Below are positions 35,541 to 45,738 of a DNA stretch of 64,000 bases, piece after piece. The notes beneath the pieces are model-generated. The model saw only the letters and a list, made by a program, of their open reading frames with translations. It was not told where the DNA came from and did no database searches. Both the position numbers and the translations under genes were made by a program. Source of the stretch: Leptolyngbya sp. FACHB-261 (GTDB lineage Bacteria > Cyanobacteriota > Cyanobacteriia > FACHB-261); NCBI RefSeq assembly GCF_014696065.1, contig NZ_JACJPL010000015.1, positions 248,001 through 312,000 of the forward strand, written 5' to 3'. Within the stretch, counting starts at the first letter, position 1. Every line of letters starts with the position of its first letter.

Positions 35541-37354
35541 GGCTCAAATCCCAGGTAGCCACGTGGGGTGATCAGCCAGTCGCCATAGAAGCGGGTCGTG
35601 CGGTTACCGATTAACACCAGGGTCAGCATGTCTACCGCCTCTAAACTTAGGTCTTTCAGAGTGGTGCGGGTAATTTGTTCTGAATCCCGATAGGCCGAGC
35701 GCACCAAAGCAACAGGGGTAGTCGGCTCTCGGTGCTGCAAAAAAATTTGTTGAGCAGCGGCTAGAGGTTCAAGGCGTGAGCGTGAGCGAGGATTGTAGAG
35801 GGCAGTAACAAAATCTGCCTGAGCCGCGGCCTCTAGACGCCGACGAATAGCCTCCCAAGGCGTGAGCAGATCGCTCAAGCTGATGGCACAGAAGTCTTGC
35901 ATCAGGGGAGCACCCAACCGGGAGGCAGCTGACTGTAGAGCGCTGATGCCGGGAATAACTTCAACGGCAGGAGTTTTGCCATCCCAGCCTTGGGCGCGTA
36001 ATTCTTCTAGCACTAACCCCGCCATGCCGTAGATGCCGCAGTCGCCAGAAGATACCACGGCAACACTCAAGCCCCACTGGGCAAGCTCAATCGCTCGTTC
36101 GGCCCGCGCTCGCTCTTGCGTGATGGGTAGAGCTTCAATGATTTGCCCCGGACGCAGCAGGGGCCGAATCAGTTCGATGTAGAGGCTGTAGCCAATCACA
36201 GCATCGGCCCGGACTAGGGCTGCTCGTGCCGCAGGCGTTACTTGCTCAAGGCTGCCCGGTCCAGTTCCGACTAATAGCAGCTCACCTGTACGACCGGTAT
36301 ATTCCTGGTGAGCCAAGGCAACGGCAACGGTTGCAGCTCCTGGCAGCCCTGCCTGGCGAATGACCTGTTTGGGCACGAGTAGAGTTCCGGCAGCTGCTAG
36401 TAAAGCTGCGGCCTCGGCAACACTCGGAGTGCCAACGGCAGCGGTTACGACCTCAGATGGGTTAGGCACGGCCACCTGGCTCAGTGCTTCGGCACTAAAG
36501 CAGCGTAGGGGCCAGCCCCGCTCGACACAAAGGGCTTGCAGTCCCATCTCATCGGCTTTAAGGTCCAGTGTTGCCACTCCCGCTACAGCCTGCGCGGCTA
36601 GCTGATGCGCGGTCAAGACTTGCTCGATGCCTTGCTCGATCACCTGTTGTGGGGTGCCGCGCTCACAACCAACTCCTAGCCAAAGCACGCGGGGATGCCA
36701 CGCCGCCGCATGGTCTGATGGTTCGAACGCAGGCAACCGGTGGGTAATCCAAAGTTGAGCCTCCGTTTGGGTCCCATCCCAGACCAGCGAGTGCTCGGCT
36801 GGCAAAGCGGTACGCCAAAGTTGAGAGCCTGACTCCTGATGCACTGCTACGGGTTGGTGCCGGGCCAGTGCCGTGCTAACTGCCGACCAATCCGAGGTCG
36901 CGCCTCGTTGCCAACCCATCGGTTCGCCCAGAATGTCTAGACCCACCCGTCCAGCAGCATCGGAAGCGCCAGTCAAAACTGGCTGCGCTCCCAACCGCGC
37001 TGCGACCAACCGCGCCAGTTGATCGGCCCCACCCCGGTGGCCTCCACAGAGGCTGATCACAAATCGCCCTGCCTCATCCACCACAACGACTGCTGGATCA
37101 CGGGTTTTATCTTGCAACAGGGGTGCAACTAATCGGACCACAGCTCCCGTTGCCAAGCAGAAGATCAGGGCTTGTTGACTCGGCCAGAGCGTTTGCAAAT
37201 GAGCACTTAAAGCGCCGCTATAGGTGCGACAACCTGGAACTGTGGCCAGGGTATCAGGCTGCCAAAGCGTGACATCCGGTAGCAGTTGCTGGAGCAGGTG
37301 CAGACCCGCTGGGGTCACGGCAAACGCCGCTCTATCAGAAGGCAGAGAAATCAA
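35537..37354 (-). CDS. cobJ: CbiG-CobJ fusion (cobalamin biosynthesis; precorrin-3B C17-methyltransferase)
   Basis: Bifunctional corrin-ring enzyme of 605 aa. The N-terminal part (about 1-350) is CbiG-like: TGAVVRLVAPLLQDKTRDPAVVVVDEAGRFVISLCGGHRGGAD, which opens the lactone of cobalt-precorrin-5A. The C-terminal part (about 360-605) is an SAM-dependent methyltransferase with LLLVGTGPGSLEQVTPAAR and SSGDCGIYGMAG, matching CobJ/CbiH, which contracts the ring and methylates C17. This fusion order is found in other cyanobacteria. The gene is divergent from the MscS gene (63-75 bp between starts), and no cobalamin riboswitch is visible. It is coupled to the downstream protease-like gene. Confidence 0.93.
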   Translation of the reverse strand: MISLPSDRAAFAVTPAGLHLLQQLLPDVTLWQPDTLATVPGCRTYSGALSAHLQTLWPSQQALIFCLATGAVVRLVAPLLQDKTRDPAVVVVDEAGRFVISLCGGHRGGADQLARLVAARLGAQPVLTGASDAAGRVGLDILGEPMGWQRGATSDWSAVSTALARHQPVAVHQESGSQLWRTALPAEHSLVWDGTQTEAQLWITHRLPAFEPSDHAAAWHPRVLWLGVGCERGTPQQVIEQGIEQVLTAHQLAAQAVAGVATLDLKADEMGLQALCVERGWPLRCFSAEALSQVAVPNPSEVVTAAVGTPSVAEAAALLAAAGTLLVPKQVIRQAGLPGAATVAVALAHQEYTGRTGELLLVGTGPGSLEQVTPAARAALVRADAVIGYSLYIELIRPLLRPGQIIEALPITQERARAERAIELAQWGLSVAVVSSGDCGIYGMAGLVLEELRAQGWDGKTPAVEVIPGISALQSAASRLGAPLMQDFCAISLSDLLTPWEAIRRRLEAAAQADFVTALYNPRSRSRLEPLAAAQQIFLQHREPTTPVALVRSAYRDSEQITRTTLKDLSLEAVDMLTLVLIGNRTTRFYGDWLITPRGYLGFEP

Positions 37355-37388
37355 CGAGGTGGGTGTTTCAGTTCAAGGGTCGCACTAG

Positions 37389-37394
37389 TATAAT
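37389..37394 (+). promoter_or_regulatory. Consensus -10 box upstream of the MscS-type gene
   Basis: TATAAT lies 24 bp before the GTG and 36 bp before the ATG start candidates. The best -35 at 17-bp spacing is only TTTCAG (37366-37371), so the promoter may need an activator or be weak. Confidence 0.4.
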
Positions 37395-37429
37395 GCCTGT
37401 TTCTCTGGTGTACTTGGGTGTTCTTGCGC

Positions 37430-39178
37430 ATGGGAACGGTGCGCGCAGTCTACCTGCAGCTCACAGCTCTACTGCTGGTCATTGCTCTGCCTGTCTCGGC
37501 CCAGAGCCGTGATATTCAGCAACGTGCAGTTAATCTGGATGGGCGCGAGGTATTTGAGGTCAGTGCCTCCACTGATAACTTGCAGCAACGCGTCGAGAAT
37601 ATTGAAGAGAGCCTCAGCCAGGTGGTTGAGCAAGGCATTGAGCCCAACAAGCTCAACGTGACCCAGGCTACGGATCCAGACAGCGGTTTACCGGTGGTTC
37701 GAGTCAATGGTCAGTACCTGCTGACCGTTACGACCCTGGATGCCGAAAGTGAAGGCACCAGTCTGACTGCTCGTGCTAATCAAATCACTGACCGAGTTGA
37801 AACTGCACTCCGGCAGGCCTATCAGGAGCGGCAACCGCAGGTCTTGGTACAACGGGCGATTATCGCGGCTGGTCTGACGCTGCTAGCCTTGTTCAGCAGC
37901 TATATGCTGGAGCGATTGCGCAGGCGCGTTCAGGATAAGTTGAACCGCTGTGACGCGCAGATGCAGGAGACCAAGTCGCAACTTTACCCACTTGCCACTT
38001 CCCCAGTTTCCATTCGCGACGTTAATGAACCGGTCTCAGCCGATCGACAGCTCAGTCTCCAACTCAACTCCCAGGCTGGCTCTCAGGCAGATATTAATGT
38101 TGATGCGGTTGTTGCTCAAACGACTCTGCTGCAACATCGCCGCCGTCAACACTTAGTTCTGGACCTGACCTATTGGGCAATCCGTCTCGCCCAAGCCAGC
38201 GTTTGGTTGACTTGGTTACTGCTCACCACAGGTTTATTTCCTCAGACACGGACGGTACAACGGTTAGCTCTGGAAATTGCCCGAGGTCCAGCTATCCGTC
38301 TACTTGGCATCGGCATTGGTACTTACCTAAGCATGCGGGTCACCAGCACCATCACTGACCGAGCCTTTGATGCCATTCGCGAAGGTCGGCTGTTTGCCCC
38401 AGAGTCGTCTGCACGCCTGATCTTGCGTGTGAATACCTTTTCCAGTGCTGTCAAAGGCGTGCTCGCAGTTGTCGTTTCCGCCGTGGGCATCCTAGTTGCG
38501 CTCTCAACCTTAGGGGTTAATGTTGGACCGATTTTGGCTGGTGCTGGCATCTTAGGGGTTGCCGTCTCTTTGGGCTCGCAGAGCTTGATCAAGGACTACA
38601 TCAACGGCTTTTTCATCTTGGTCGAAGACCAATATGGAGTCGGCGATGTGATTGCGGTAAATAGCATTAGTGGCTTAGTCGAAAACATGAACCTGCGCAT
38701 TACACAGGTGCGCAACAGCGAGGGAACCTTGATTACGGTTCCAAATGGTGAAATTAAAGTTGTCGAGAACCTCTCTAACGGCTGGTCGCGAGTGGACTTG
38801 AGCATCCAAGTCGCCTACGGATCCGATGTCGATCAGGTGCTTGCTCTGATTAAGAACTTGGGCCAACAGATGTGGCAAGAGCAGCCCTGGTCACATCAGA
38901 TTCTGGAAGAGCCTAGCGTCTTGGGGGTCGACGGTTTTGGCGACGATAGCATCACGATTCGGGTCTGGATTAAAACCATACCGCTCAAGCAGTGGGAGGT
39001 CGCTCGCGAGTTTCGTCGTCGCCTGAAGAACGCTTTTGAGGCGGAAGGCGTTAGCATTCCCTATCCTCGCCGCTCTCTATGGATTCGCAATCTACCGAGT
39101 GAGTTCTCGCTAGATGGCTCGCTGGATGGGGGCGGTCAGCATCAGCCTGAACGGTCCAATTCCCAATGGAAGACTTAA
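37430..39178 (+). CDS. MscS-family mechanosensitive ion channel
   Basis: A 582-aa membrane channel protein that would release osmolytes on hypo-osmotic shock. An N-terminal signal peptide (YLQLTALLLVIALPVSAQS) leads to a periplasmic region of about 110 residues, then four or five membrane helices. The MscS pore and beta domain is clear: GVNVGPILAGAGILGVAVSLGSQSLIKDYINGFFILVEDQYGVGDVI, then NMNLRITQVRNSEGTLITVPNGEI. A start 12 bp upstream (GTG at 37418) is possible. It is divergent from cbiG-cobJ. Confidence 0.93.
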   Translation: MGTVRAVYLQLTALLLVIALPVSAQSRDIQQRAVNLDGREVFEVSASTDNLQQRVENIEESLSQVVEQGIEPNKLNVTQATDPDSGLPVVRVNGQYLLTVTTLDAESEGTSLTARANQITDRVETALRQAYQERQPQVLVQRAIIAAGLTLLALFSSYMLERLRRRVQDKLNRCDAQMQETKSQLYPLATSPVSIRDVNEPVSADRQLSLQLNSQAGSQADINVDAVVAQTTLLQHRRRQHLVLDLTYWAIRLAQASVWLTWLLLTTGLFPQTRTVQRLALEIARGPAIRLLGIGIGTYLSMRVTSTITDRAFDAIREGRLFAPESSARLILRVNTFSSAVKGVLAVVVSAVGILVALSTLGVNVGPILAGAGILGVAVSLGSQSLIKDYINGFFILVEDQYGVGDVIAVNSISGLVENMNLRITQVRNSEGTLITVPNGEIKVVENLSNGWSRVDLSIQVAYGSDVDQVLALIKNLGQQMWQEQPWSHQILEEPSVLGVDGFGDDSITIRVWIKTIPLKQWEVAREFRRRLKNAFEAEGVSIPYPRRSLWIRNLPSEFSLDGSLDGGGQHQPERSNSQWKT

Positions 39179-39236
39179 AGCAAATGAAAGACCTAAGGCG
39201 CTAGGCTGAAGATGGCCTTGGAAATATTCAGAATTT

Positions 39237-39665
39237 ATGCCCCGTTCTGTGATCACCGCTGTGCTTGCTGTGCTGACTGCGTTGCTCTTAGTGGCATGCG
39301 GTGGACCCGGTTTCAGCAAGGCAACCGTCGCGCAGGCCCTGACCATTCAGTTACAGACGGCCACCCGTCAGCTCAATCAGCAATTGCATTTGCCCCCTGA
39401 AGGCAGTGGCCCAATCGAGGTGAGTGCAGTCAAGGTGACGGGGCGCGAACCGATTGAAGTAGCAGGCTTACCGGGTTACCGAGTCACTGGCACCTGCACA
39501 TTGCATCTTAAGGTGCCAGGGCAGCAGGTCCGGGTGCCCGATTCTGCCTTTGAGGTCTATTTACAGCAGCAGCGGGAGGGTAAAAGCTGGCGTCTAGCCC
39601 GCCCTCGGATTGGTACGGAACCAGGGGCAACTGAGGACTGGGATTTAGTCGTGCTAAGTCCCTAA
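39237..39665 (+). CDS. Hypothetical lipoprotein
   Basis: A 142-aa exported protein. The signal peptide ends in the lipobox LLVACGG (Cys21), so it should be lipid-anchored. The mature part is predicted as a small alpha/beta domain (VAQALTIQLQTATRQLNQQL, then two beta hairpins ending in TEDWDLVVLSP). I recognise no family. It lies 58 bp after the MscS gene on the same strand and may share its transcript. Confidence 0.65.
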   Translation: MPRSVITAVLAVLTALLLVACGGPGFSKATVAQALTIQLQTATRQLNQQLHLPPEGSGPIEVSAVKVTGREPIEVAGLPGYRVTGTCTLHLKVPGQQVRVPDSAFEVYLQQQREGKSWRLARPRIGTEPGATEDWDLVVLSP

Positions 39666-39819
39666 AATTCTCCGTTTTCTCCTGAATCACAGCTCAATTA
39701 CACTGCGAAGGCGAAAACAGTTCAAAAAACGCTTCGGGTTATTGAATTTCTGTCAAGTTTCGGGCTTAGATCCTGGAGAATCAAGGCTATTCTGGTATGG
39801 AGATTTCTAGGGAGTGGCA

Positions 39820-40551
39820 ATGCTAAAGCACCGATGGCTGGCGTTGGTTGCTGGAACAGCTTTACTGATGGGAGGCTGTGACAGCCTTTCCTCTTCAGGT
39901 GAGGGCGATACGGCACCGACTGCACCAGAGGCCAGTCCTGCAGGTGTACCGGCTGGGGTACCTGAAGCAGCCGCGCCCACCCCTGTTGCCACTGCTGCAT
40001 CGCCGACCCCCCTGCCACGCTCTGCGGTGGCAGCTAATGGTTTGATTCCAGTCACGAATCCCCAAGATCGGCTGCGCAGCATCCAACCAGGCATCACCAC
40101 TGGACGCAGCGACCCCTTCGCTACCGTTGCGGTTAGCCCTGTTGCCATACCGGTGGCAGCCCCTGCTGCCGTTAATCCTGTTCCCAGAGTGATTCCTAGA
40201 AGTGTGCCTCGGGATGTTGAGGATGACGGTGGGAATGACAATAACACTGATATCCCTAGCCCGGCTGTGGTGCCGGTGCGTCCCCCGGAGCCGCAGCCAG
40301 TCCTAGCCCCTCAAGTCGCAGTGACAGGGATCGTGCAGCTGCCAGCAGGCGTTTATGCTCTAGTCAGAGCTCCTCAAGAATCAACCTCTCGCTATGTACG
40401 GGTGGGCGAGCGCTTCTCGGATGGAAATCTACTGCTCAAGCGAGTCGACATGAACCGTTTCCCGCGGCCCGTAGCTGTGATCGAAGAAGTGGGCAAAGAA
40501 GTAGAACGGGAAGTGGGCTCTCAACCAGTAGGAGCGCAGCAAGGCGCCTAG
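39820..40551 (+). CDS. Proline/alanine-rich lipoprotein with a PilP-like C-terminal domain
   Basis: A 243-aa protein from the ATG at 39820 (a GTG lies 6 bp earlier). The signal peptide ends with the lipobox LLMGGCDS. A low-complexity Ala/Pro/Thr region spans most of residues 25-160. The last 80 residues (QVAVTGIVQLPAGVYALVRAPQESTSRYVRVGERFSDGNLLLKRVD) form a beta-rich domain widely seen in cyanobacterial hypothetical proteins and similar in layout to the pilus-assembly lipoprotein PilP. The PilP link is a weak inference; no pilMNO genes are adjacent. Confidence 0.65.
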   Translation: MLKHRWLALVAGTALLMGGCDSLSSSGEGDTAPTAPEASPAGVPAGVPEAAAPTPVATAASPTPLPRSAVAANGLIPVTNPQDRLRSIQPGITTGRSDPFATVAVSPVAIPVAAPAAVNPVPRVIPRSVPRDVEDDGGNDNNTDIPSPAVVPVRPPEPQPVLAPQVAVTGIVQLPAGVYALVRAPQESTSRYVRVGERFSDGNLLLKRVDMNRFPRPVAVIEEVGKEVEREVGSQPVGAQQGA

Positions 40552-40595
40552 AAGCTCGCCTGGTCTGAGGCTAACTCAACAAACAAATAACAAGC

Positions 40596-40626
40596 TTGCC
40601 GGTCAGCAATTTAAGCTGGCTGGCAA
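40596..40626. terminator. Hairpin between convergent genes
   Basis: A 12-bp stem with two wobble pairs (TTGCCGGTCAGC with GCTGGCTGGCAA) and a 7-nt loop lies between the lipoprotein gene and the convergent GUN4 gene. T-tracts are weak on either side. It could serve as a shared terminator. Confidence 0.4.
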
Positions 40627-40719
40627 TGTGTTTATAGAAGCAAATTGACTGGACGCTATTTAGCCCTAGTTTATTGAGTTGCTCTTGAGTTGTTTAGATT
40701 GCTCCATTACTCTACCAAG

Positions 40720-41187
40720 CTAGTTATTCAACCAAGCTGGATGAGCCATTAGGGCAGCTAGGACTTGAACTCCTCGCAGCTGATTGGACAAGGGCAGGTG
40801 ACCTTTAGGAGCCGTGGTGTTCCAGATAAATTCTTGAGGATAGCGGGTCCAGCGGTTGTTCTGCTTCCAGCCAATTTTGGGCCAAAACTTTTCCCAATTC
40901 TTGCCCACGCTAAGCCAAAGCTCACGTTGGACGGAGAAACCAAACTTGCCCTCCGAATGAGCCAGCCATAATGCATTAATTGTGCGTAAATCAGCGTTAG
41001 GCAAGCGCTCAACATCAGTGAAATAGAGCCAGCCCCGGTTGGCCGATAAGGGACCTGCCAGCATACAAAGCAGTTGCAGGGTGAGCTTATCGGCAGCCAG
41101 AAAATCCTGTTGAACCAGAAGGTTCTGTAGCGGCACATAGTCTACGCCACGCTCTGAAGCCAACTCGACAGTGGGATGGTGTTGCAT
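40720..41187 (-). CDS. GUN4-domain protein next to chlH
   Basis: A 155-aa protein from the ATG at 41187 (a TTG at 41199 is also open). It is nearly all GUN4 domain, with [25 protein letters not shown], the hallmark [54 protein letters not shown] and a short tail. GUN4 binds protoporphyrin IX and Mg-protoporphyrin, and stimulates Mg-chelatase through ChlH. The N-terminal helical bundle of the main cyanobacterial Gun4 (about 230 aa) is absent, so this may be a compact paralog. It lies 93 bp downstream of chlH on the same strand but behind a strong terminator. The location supports a role in chlorophyll synthesis. Confidence 0.85.
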   Translation of the reverse strand: MQHHPTVELASERGVDYVPLQNLLVQQDFLAADKLTLQLLCMLAGPLSANRGWLYFTDVERLPNADLRTINALWLAHSEGKFGFSVQRELWLSVGKNWEKFWPKIGWKQNNRWTRYPQEFIWNTTAPKGHLPLSNQLRGVQVLAALMAHPAWLNN

Positions 41188-41213
41188 AAGCTCGAGCAAT
41201 GAGCCTCTGTTGA

Positions 41214-41256
41214 GAAAAAAATGCGGTGGGTCTCAGCTTTGGTGTGAGCCCACCGC
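41214..41256 (-). terminator. Strong terminator after chlH
   Basis: On the transcribed strand a stem GCGGTGGG...CCCACCGC, extended by partial pairing of TGAG/CTCA, is followed at once by ATTTTTTTCTC. It is a textbook intrinsic terminator 24 bp after the chlH stop and just before the GUN4 gene. Confidence 0.9.
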
Positions 41257-41279
41257 AGAGTCTGGAGTGAACTAGAACT

Positions 41280-44200
41280 TCATCGAGCCAACGCTGGAAC
41301 CGGTTCGTCGACTCCCTCAATCCGATCTTCGATCTCCTGATAGAGCTCGCGGAGCTGCTCTAAGTTGCTTTCTGAGGTTTCCCAATAGCCGCGACCGTTA
41401 GCTTCTAGCAAAGTGGCAACGATCTTACGGAACGAATGAGGGTTGAGGTTTTTTAGACGCTCTCGCATCGCCTCATCCTTAATGTAAACCTCGTTGGACT
41501 CTTCGTAGACCCAGTTGTCTACAGCGCCTGCGGTTGCAGACCAGCCCATCGTGTTTACTAGGCGCTTGGAGATTTCGCGTACGCCTTCGTAGCCGTGGCT
41601 GAGCAGACCCTCATACCACTTGGGATTGAGCATCTTGGTGCGAGCGTCGAGCCGAACAGTTTCCGATAGAGTCCGCACCTGTGCATTAGCCGTGGTGGTA
41701 TCCGCCATGTAGGAAGACGGGGTCCTACCATCCTTACGCAGAGAAGCAACTACTTTGGTGGGATCTGAGTCGAAGTAGTGGCTGACATCCGTGAGGCTGA
41801 TCTCAGAAGAGTCCAGGTTCTGGAAGGTGACATCCACGGTTTTGAGCGCCGATTCAAAGATCTGCCGCTGCTGGGTGTTGCTGACCTCAGCACCGAAGGC
41901 AAAAGACTTACGAGAGAGATACATCTCTTGTAGTTCTTGCTCATTCTCCCAAGTGCTGTTTTCTACTGCCAGGTTGACGTTGGCGGCATAGGAACCAGAG
42001 GAGTTGGAGAACACACGCGTTGCAGCTTGACGCGGCGTAATGCCCAATTCGTGAGCCTGAACCATGACGTGCTTGCGCACGAAGTTCATCTCCAGAGGCT
42101 CTTCGGCTTCGGCGGCCAGTTTCACCGCCTTGTCCAGCAGATCCATCTGATTGATGAACAGATCGCGGAAGACGCCAGAACAGTTCACCACCACATCAAT
42201 GCGAGGGCGACCCAACTCTTCCAACGAAATCAACTCCAGCCTGTTCATGCGACCCAGAGAGTCAGGGAGCGGACGTACACCGATCATCCACAGGATTTGC
42301 GCCAGGGACTCGCCGTAGGTCTTGATGTTGTCTGTGCCCCAGAGAACGCAGGAAATGGTTTCTGGATAGTGACCGTTGTTCTCCGCCCGCTGACGGTCGA
42401 GCAAGCGGTCTACGACCACCTTGGCTGACTGCACTGCCGCACTAGTTGGAATCGACTGCGGATCCAAGGCGTGCATATTCTTGCCTGTAGGCAGCACACC
42501 AGGATTGCGGATTGGGTCGCCCCCAGGACCGGGCACGATGTAATCGCCTTCCAGCGCCTTGAGCAAACCACCCAGTTCGTTGTCAGCGACGATCTGTTTG
42601 AGGCAATTTTCCAAGAACTCAAACATAGGCTTGACTTCCTCAGGGTCAACCTTGGTGTAGCCAGCAGCATGTAAAGCTTCCAGCCAGGGCTCTTTCTTGC
42701 CCATGTTGAAGAAGTTTAGCCGTGAGACTTTAGAAACCCGCCCATCAGCATCGGTTTGCTCTTTTACTAGCGCCGCCGCCGCCGCTGTAATTGCCGCACG
42801 GATATGTTGCAGCAGATCAACATCGGCTAGATTGCCTCGGTCGTTGCCCTTATAGACCTCGTCAAGATCGCGACCAATGCTTTCGCACAGCAGCCGTGGA
42901 AGACCTCTGACCCCTTCTTCTGGCCGGTCAAAGCTAGCAATGCTGGCTAAAACATCAACCGAGTCCTCAGCCGTGGGCGCCTGTCCAACCACATGCAGAC
43001 CGCAGGGCAGAACCCGCGATTCTATTTCCATCAGCTTGACGTAGACACGACCAATGATGGCATCGCGCTCTTCTAAGCTGAGGCTAGCAGTGTCCTGCTC
43101 AGGCAACTCAATGTCTTTATCCAGGTTGACCTGGCGAGCCTTCTCAACAATCGTGTTGACGATGGCAACGCCGCGTCCGCCTTCGCGCAGTTCCTTGTAG
43201 GAACCGATCAGTTCGCTGAGTTCCTGCAAGCCACGGTACAGACCAGCCTTCTCGGGCGCTGGTGTGAGGTAACTGATTGTGGTCGCGTAGCCCCGGCGCT
43301 TAGCGATCGTGCCTTCGGATGGGTTGTTAACTGCGTAGTAATAAATGTTGGGCATCGTGCCGATCAGCTGATCCGGGTAGCAAGCTCCCGAGAGACCAAT
43401 CTGCTTACCAGGCATGAACTCCAGTGAGCCGTGAGTGCCAAAGTGCAGCACAGCATCGGCTTTCCAAATCTCGTTCAGATAAGTGTAGTAGGCAGCGAAG
43501 CCGTGGTGCGGCGAGCAGGACTTCGAGAACAGCAAGCGCATGGGGTCGCCTTCGTAGCCAAAAGTCGGCTGTACGCCTACAAAAACATTGCCGTAATGCT
43601 TGCCGTAAACCAGCAGGTTTTGGCCATCGGAGTTGAGGTGACCTGGCGCCGGTCCCCACTGCGCGGCAATGCTTTCGTAATAGGGAGTTTTTTCTTCGTA
43701 GTCGCGTACCGAGAGCTTAGCGGCCACATTGAGCGTAGGGCTACCGACTTGCGCCTGTGCGTCGTGCAGCACATCTTCCATCAGCTGCGCAGGGCTTTGG
43801 GGAAAGTCCTGAACGTCATAGCCGTTGCTCTTCAGGGCATCAATCACCTTATGGATTGAGGCAAACACGTCCAGATAGGCTGCCGTTCCCACGTTGCCCT
43901 TATCCGGCGGAAAGCTGAACACTGTGATCGCAACTTTCTTGTCGATCTTGGGTTTACGGCGCAGTTTGGCCCACTTAACCGCCCGCTGAGCCAGCAACTC
44001 AACTCGATCTTTAAGTGGGATAGCTTTGCCCGTAACGCCATCGCGTCCGGAGAAGATTAAGGGGTCAATGGCACCATCGAGTTCAGGCAGAGCCACTTGC
44101 AGAGCCACCTGAATCGGGTGCAAACCAAGGTCGCTTTCTTCCCACTCTTCAGTGGTCTGAAACACGAGGGGCAGAGCCACCATGTAGGGCCGATTGAGGC

Positions 44201-45284
44201 GCTTGAGCGCTTCCACCGCTTTCGGATGATCTTGACGGGCAGGACCACCGACCAGCGCAAAGCCAGTCAGGGAGACGACCGTATCAACTACAGCCTTGCG
44301 ATCGTCGCCTTTGCCCGGCTCATAGAAAAAGGCTTCTACTGGCTTCGAGAAATCAAGTCCACCTGCGAACACTGGAATAACGCGCACGCCCCGGCTTTCG
44401 AACTCCGAGACTGTGCAGACGTAGTGAGCGTCATCGCCAGTCACAAGGTGAGTGCGTTGTAAAACCAGACCAATGCAAGGCGCTAATGGATCTTTGAGAT
44501 CGGCAGAGATATCCGTACGGGCGTTGTACCAGGCCCAATAGTCGCGAACATCCTCGAACATGCGAGGGGAAAGGGGATGCCAGATCCCCAGATCCGGGTA
44601 TTCAATCGGCGCGTTGAAAGTCAGTTTCTTGCCTTGCAGAGCAGGGACATACTTGTCCGCCAGCATCAACAAAAAGTTTTCCAAATTGCCCTGAGAGCCA
44701 CCCAGCCAATATTGAATGCTCAACATAAAGTTGCGAGCATCCTGGGCTTTATCAATGGGCATGTACTTCAAGATCTTGGGCAAAGTCTGCACCAGCTTGA
44801 GCATGCCGTCTTGAAAAGAAGCGCCTGATTTTTCTTTGCGCTTCTTCATGAACTGCCCGATGGCGCTTTTAGACTGGCCCAGATTTGCCATGCTGAAAGA
44901 GCCCAGTTTGTTCAACCGCATCACCTGCGGCATTGAGGGGAACACCAGGCAAACATCCAGCCGTGGGCGGTGAGGCTCTACAGCTTCAACCACCTTGTTG
45001 GCAATATCTTCAATAAAAATGAGGGATGCAAAAAAGACGTTGGCCTCAGCCACGTCCCGTTTAAAAGACTCATAGTTTGCTGCATCCCGCAGCTCTTCAA
45101 CCAGGTAGCCGCTAACTTCTACAGCCAGATCCGGGTGGTTAGAATTAATGCTTTGAACGGCGGCAGACAGGGCGCTCTGGTACTGCGGCTCCAACACGAC
45201 ATAAACCACCTTCATCAGGACCCGGCTGCCTAAATTAGCAGGCTGCAGATGCCGGGCAGCCGGTGTGAAGGCATGGGTGAGCAT
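41280..45284 (-). CDS. chlH: Magnesium chelatase subunit H
   Basis: The large porphyrin-binding subunit of Mg-chelatase, which inserts Mg into protoporphyrin IX at the first step of chlorophyll synthesis. From the ATG at 45284 it is 1334 aa, matching cyanobacterial ChlH. The frame stays open to 45347, but that extra sequence is not family-like. The sequence contains the CobN/Mg-chelatase landmarks [62 protein letters not shown], and the C-terminal [21 protein letters not shown]. It works with ChlI and ChlD (not in this window) and with GUN4, encoded just downstream. A 454-bp divergent region with a 20-bp palindrome lies upstream. Confidence 0.98.
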   Translation of the reverse strand: MLTHAFTPAARHLQPANLGSRVLMKVVYVVLEPQYQSALSAAVQSINSNHPDLAVEVSGYLVEELRDAANYESFKRDVAEANVFFASLIFIEDIANKVVEAVEPHRPRLDVCLVFPSMPQVMRLNKLGSFSMANLGQSKSAIGQFMKKRKEKSGASFQDGMLKLVQTLPKILKYMPIDKAQDARNFMLSIQYWLGGSQGNLENFLLMLADKYVPALQGKKLTFNAPIEYPDLGIWHPLSPRMFEDVRDYWAWYNARTDISADLKDPLAPCIGLVLQRTHLVTGDDAHYVCTVSEFESRGVRVIPVFAGGLDFSKPVEAFFYEPGKGDDRKAVVDTVVSLTGFALVGGPARQDHPKAVEALKRLNRPYMVALPLVFQTTEEWEESDLGLHPIQVALQVALPELDGAIDPLIFSGRDGVTGKAIPLKDRVELLAQRAVKWAKLRRKPKIDKKVAITVFSFPPDKGNVGTAAYLDVFASIHKVIDALKSNGYDVQDFPQSPAQLMEDVLHDAQAQVGSPTLNVAAKLSVRDYEEKTPYYESIAAQWGPAPGHLNSDGQNLLVYGKHYGNVFVGVQPTFGYEGDPMRLLFSKSCSPHHGFAAYYTYLNEIWKADAVLHFGTHGSLEFMPGKQIGLSGACYPDQLIGTMPNIYYYAVNNPSEGTIAKRRGYATTISYLTPAPEKAGLYRGLQELSELIGSYKELREGGRGVAIVNTIVEKARQVNLDKDIELPEQDTASLSLEERDAIIGRVYVKLMEIESRVLPCGLHVVGQAPTAEDSVDVLASIASFDRPEEGVRGLPRLLCESIGRDLDEVYKGNDRGNLADVDLLQHIRAAITAAAAALVKEQTDADGRVSKVSRLNFFNMGKKEPWLEALHAAGYTKVDPEEVKPMFEFLENCLKQIVADNELGGLLKALEGDYIVPGPGGDPIRNPGVLPTGKNMHALDPQSIPTSAAVQSAKVVVDRLLDRQRAENNGHYPETISCVLWGTDNIKTYGESLAQILWMIGVRPLPDSLGRMNRLELISLEELGRPRIDVVVNCSGVFRDLFINQMDLLDKAVKLAAEAEEPLEMNFVRKHVMVQAHELGITPRQAATRVFSNSSGSYAANVNLAVENSTWENEQELQEMYLSRKSFAFGAEVSNTQQRQIFESALKTVDVTFQNLDSSEISLTDVSHYFDSDPTKVVASLRKDGRTPSSYMADTTTANAQVRTLSETVRLDARTKMLNPKWYEGLLSHGYEGVREISKRLVNTMGWSATAGAVDNWVYEESNEVYIKDEAMRERLKNLNPHSFRKIVATLLEANGRGYWETSESNLEQLRELYQEIEDRIEGVDEPVPALAR

Positions 45285-45738
45285 AGTCAAGTCGAACTCC
45301 TTTACAGTCTTTACACAGGGCCTGACGGGTTTCGGTAAGGAGCGCACTTAGTCTGCGCCACACACCTGAAAAGGCATGCAGACCGGGAATTTCAGTGTTC
45401 TGCCCACGGGCTCTACACATGAATCGTTGTATCAGAAACCCGGTCCCACTAGGCGTTCCAGCGCTGAACCGAAATAATTTGATAGGAAGAGCGAAACACT
45501 TCTTTGCATTTCCTAAGAGTGAATGCTCACAAGAAAATTAAGTTATCTTAATTTGCCAAAAAACGCAAAAAGGTTTTAGTCAAATGCATATCAACACTAG
45601 TCATGTCAAGCCTGAACTTTAGATGGTGAAACTAGAAAATGAGCAGCAAACGCTTCATCTAAAGCTGGGTTTCCGGTCCAGGGGCGACTATTCTAGAGGG
45701 TAAAAAGCAGCGTCCCCTAAGCCTAAGAGTGAGGTTTC
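45285..45738. promoter_or_regulatory. Divergent control region of chlH and the phosphohexomutase gene
   Basis: 454 bp without a convincing gene, holding the promoters of two divergent genes. The main feature is the palindrome at 45535-45554; an A/T-rich stretch follows it (GCCAAAAAACGCAAAAAGGTTTTAG). No riboswitch or small-RNA structure is recognisable. Confidence 0.5.
45535..45554. promoter_or_regulatory. 20-bp AT-rich palindrome AAATTAAG-TTAT-CTTAATTT
   Basis: Perfect 8-bp arms with a 4-bp centre, about 250 bp from the chlH start and 185 bp from the mutase start. It looks like a dimer-binding operator. The family of regulator is unknown. Confidence 0.45.
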
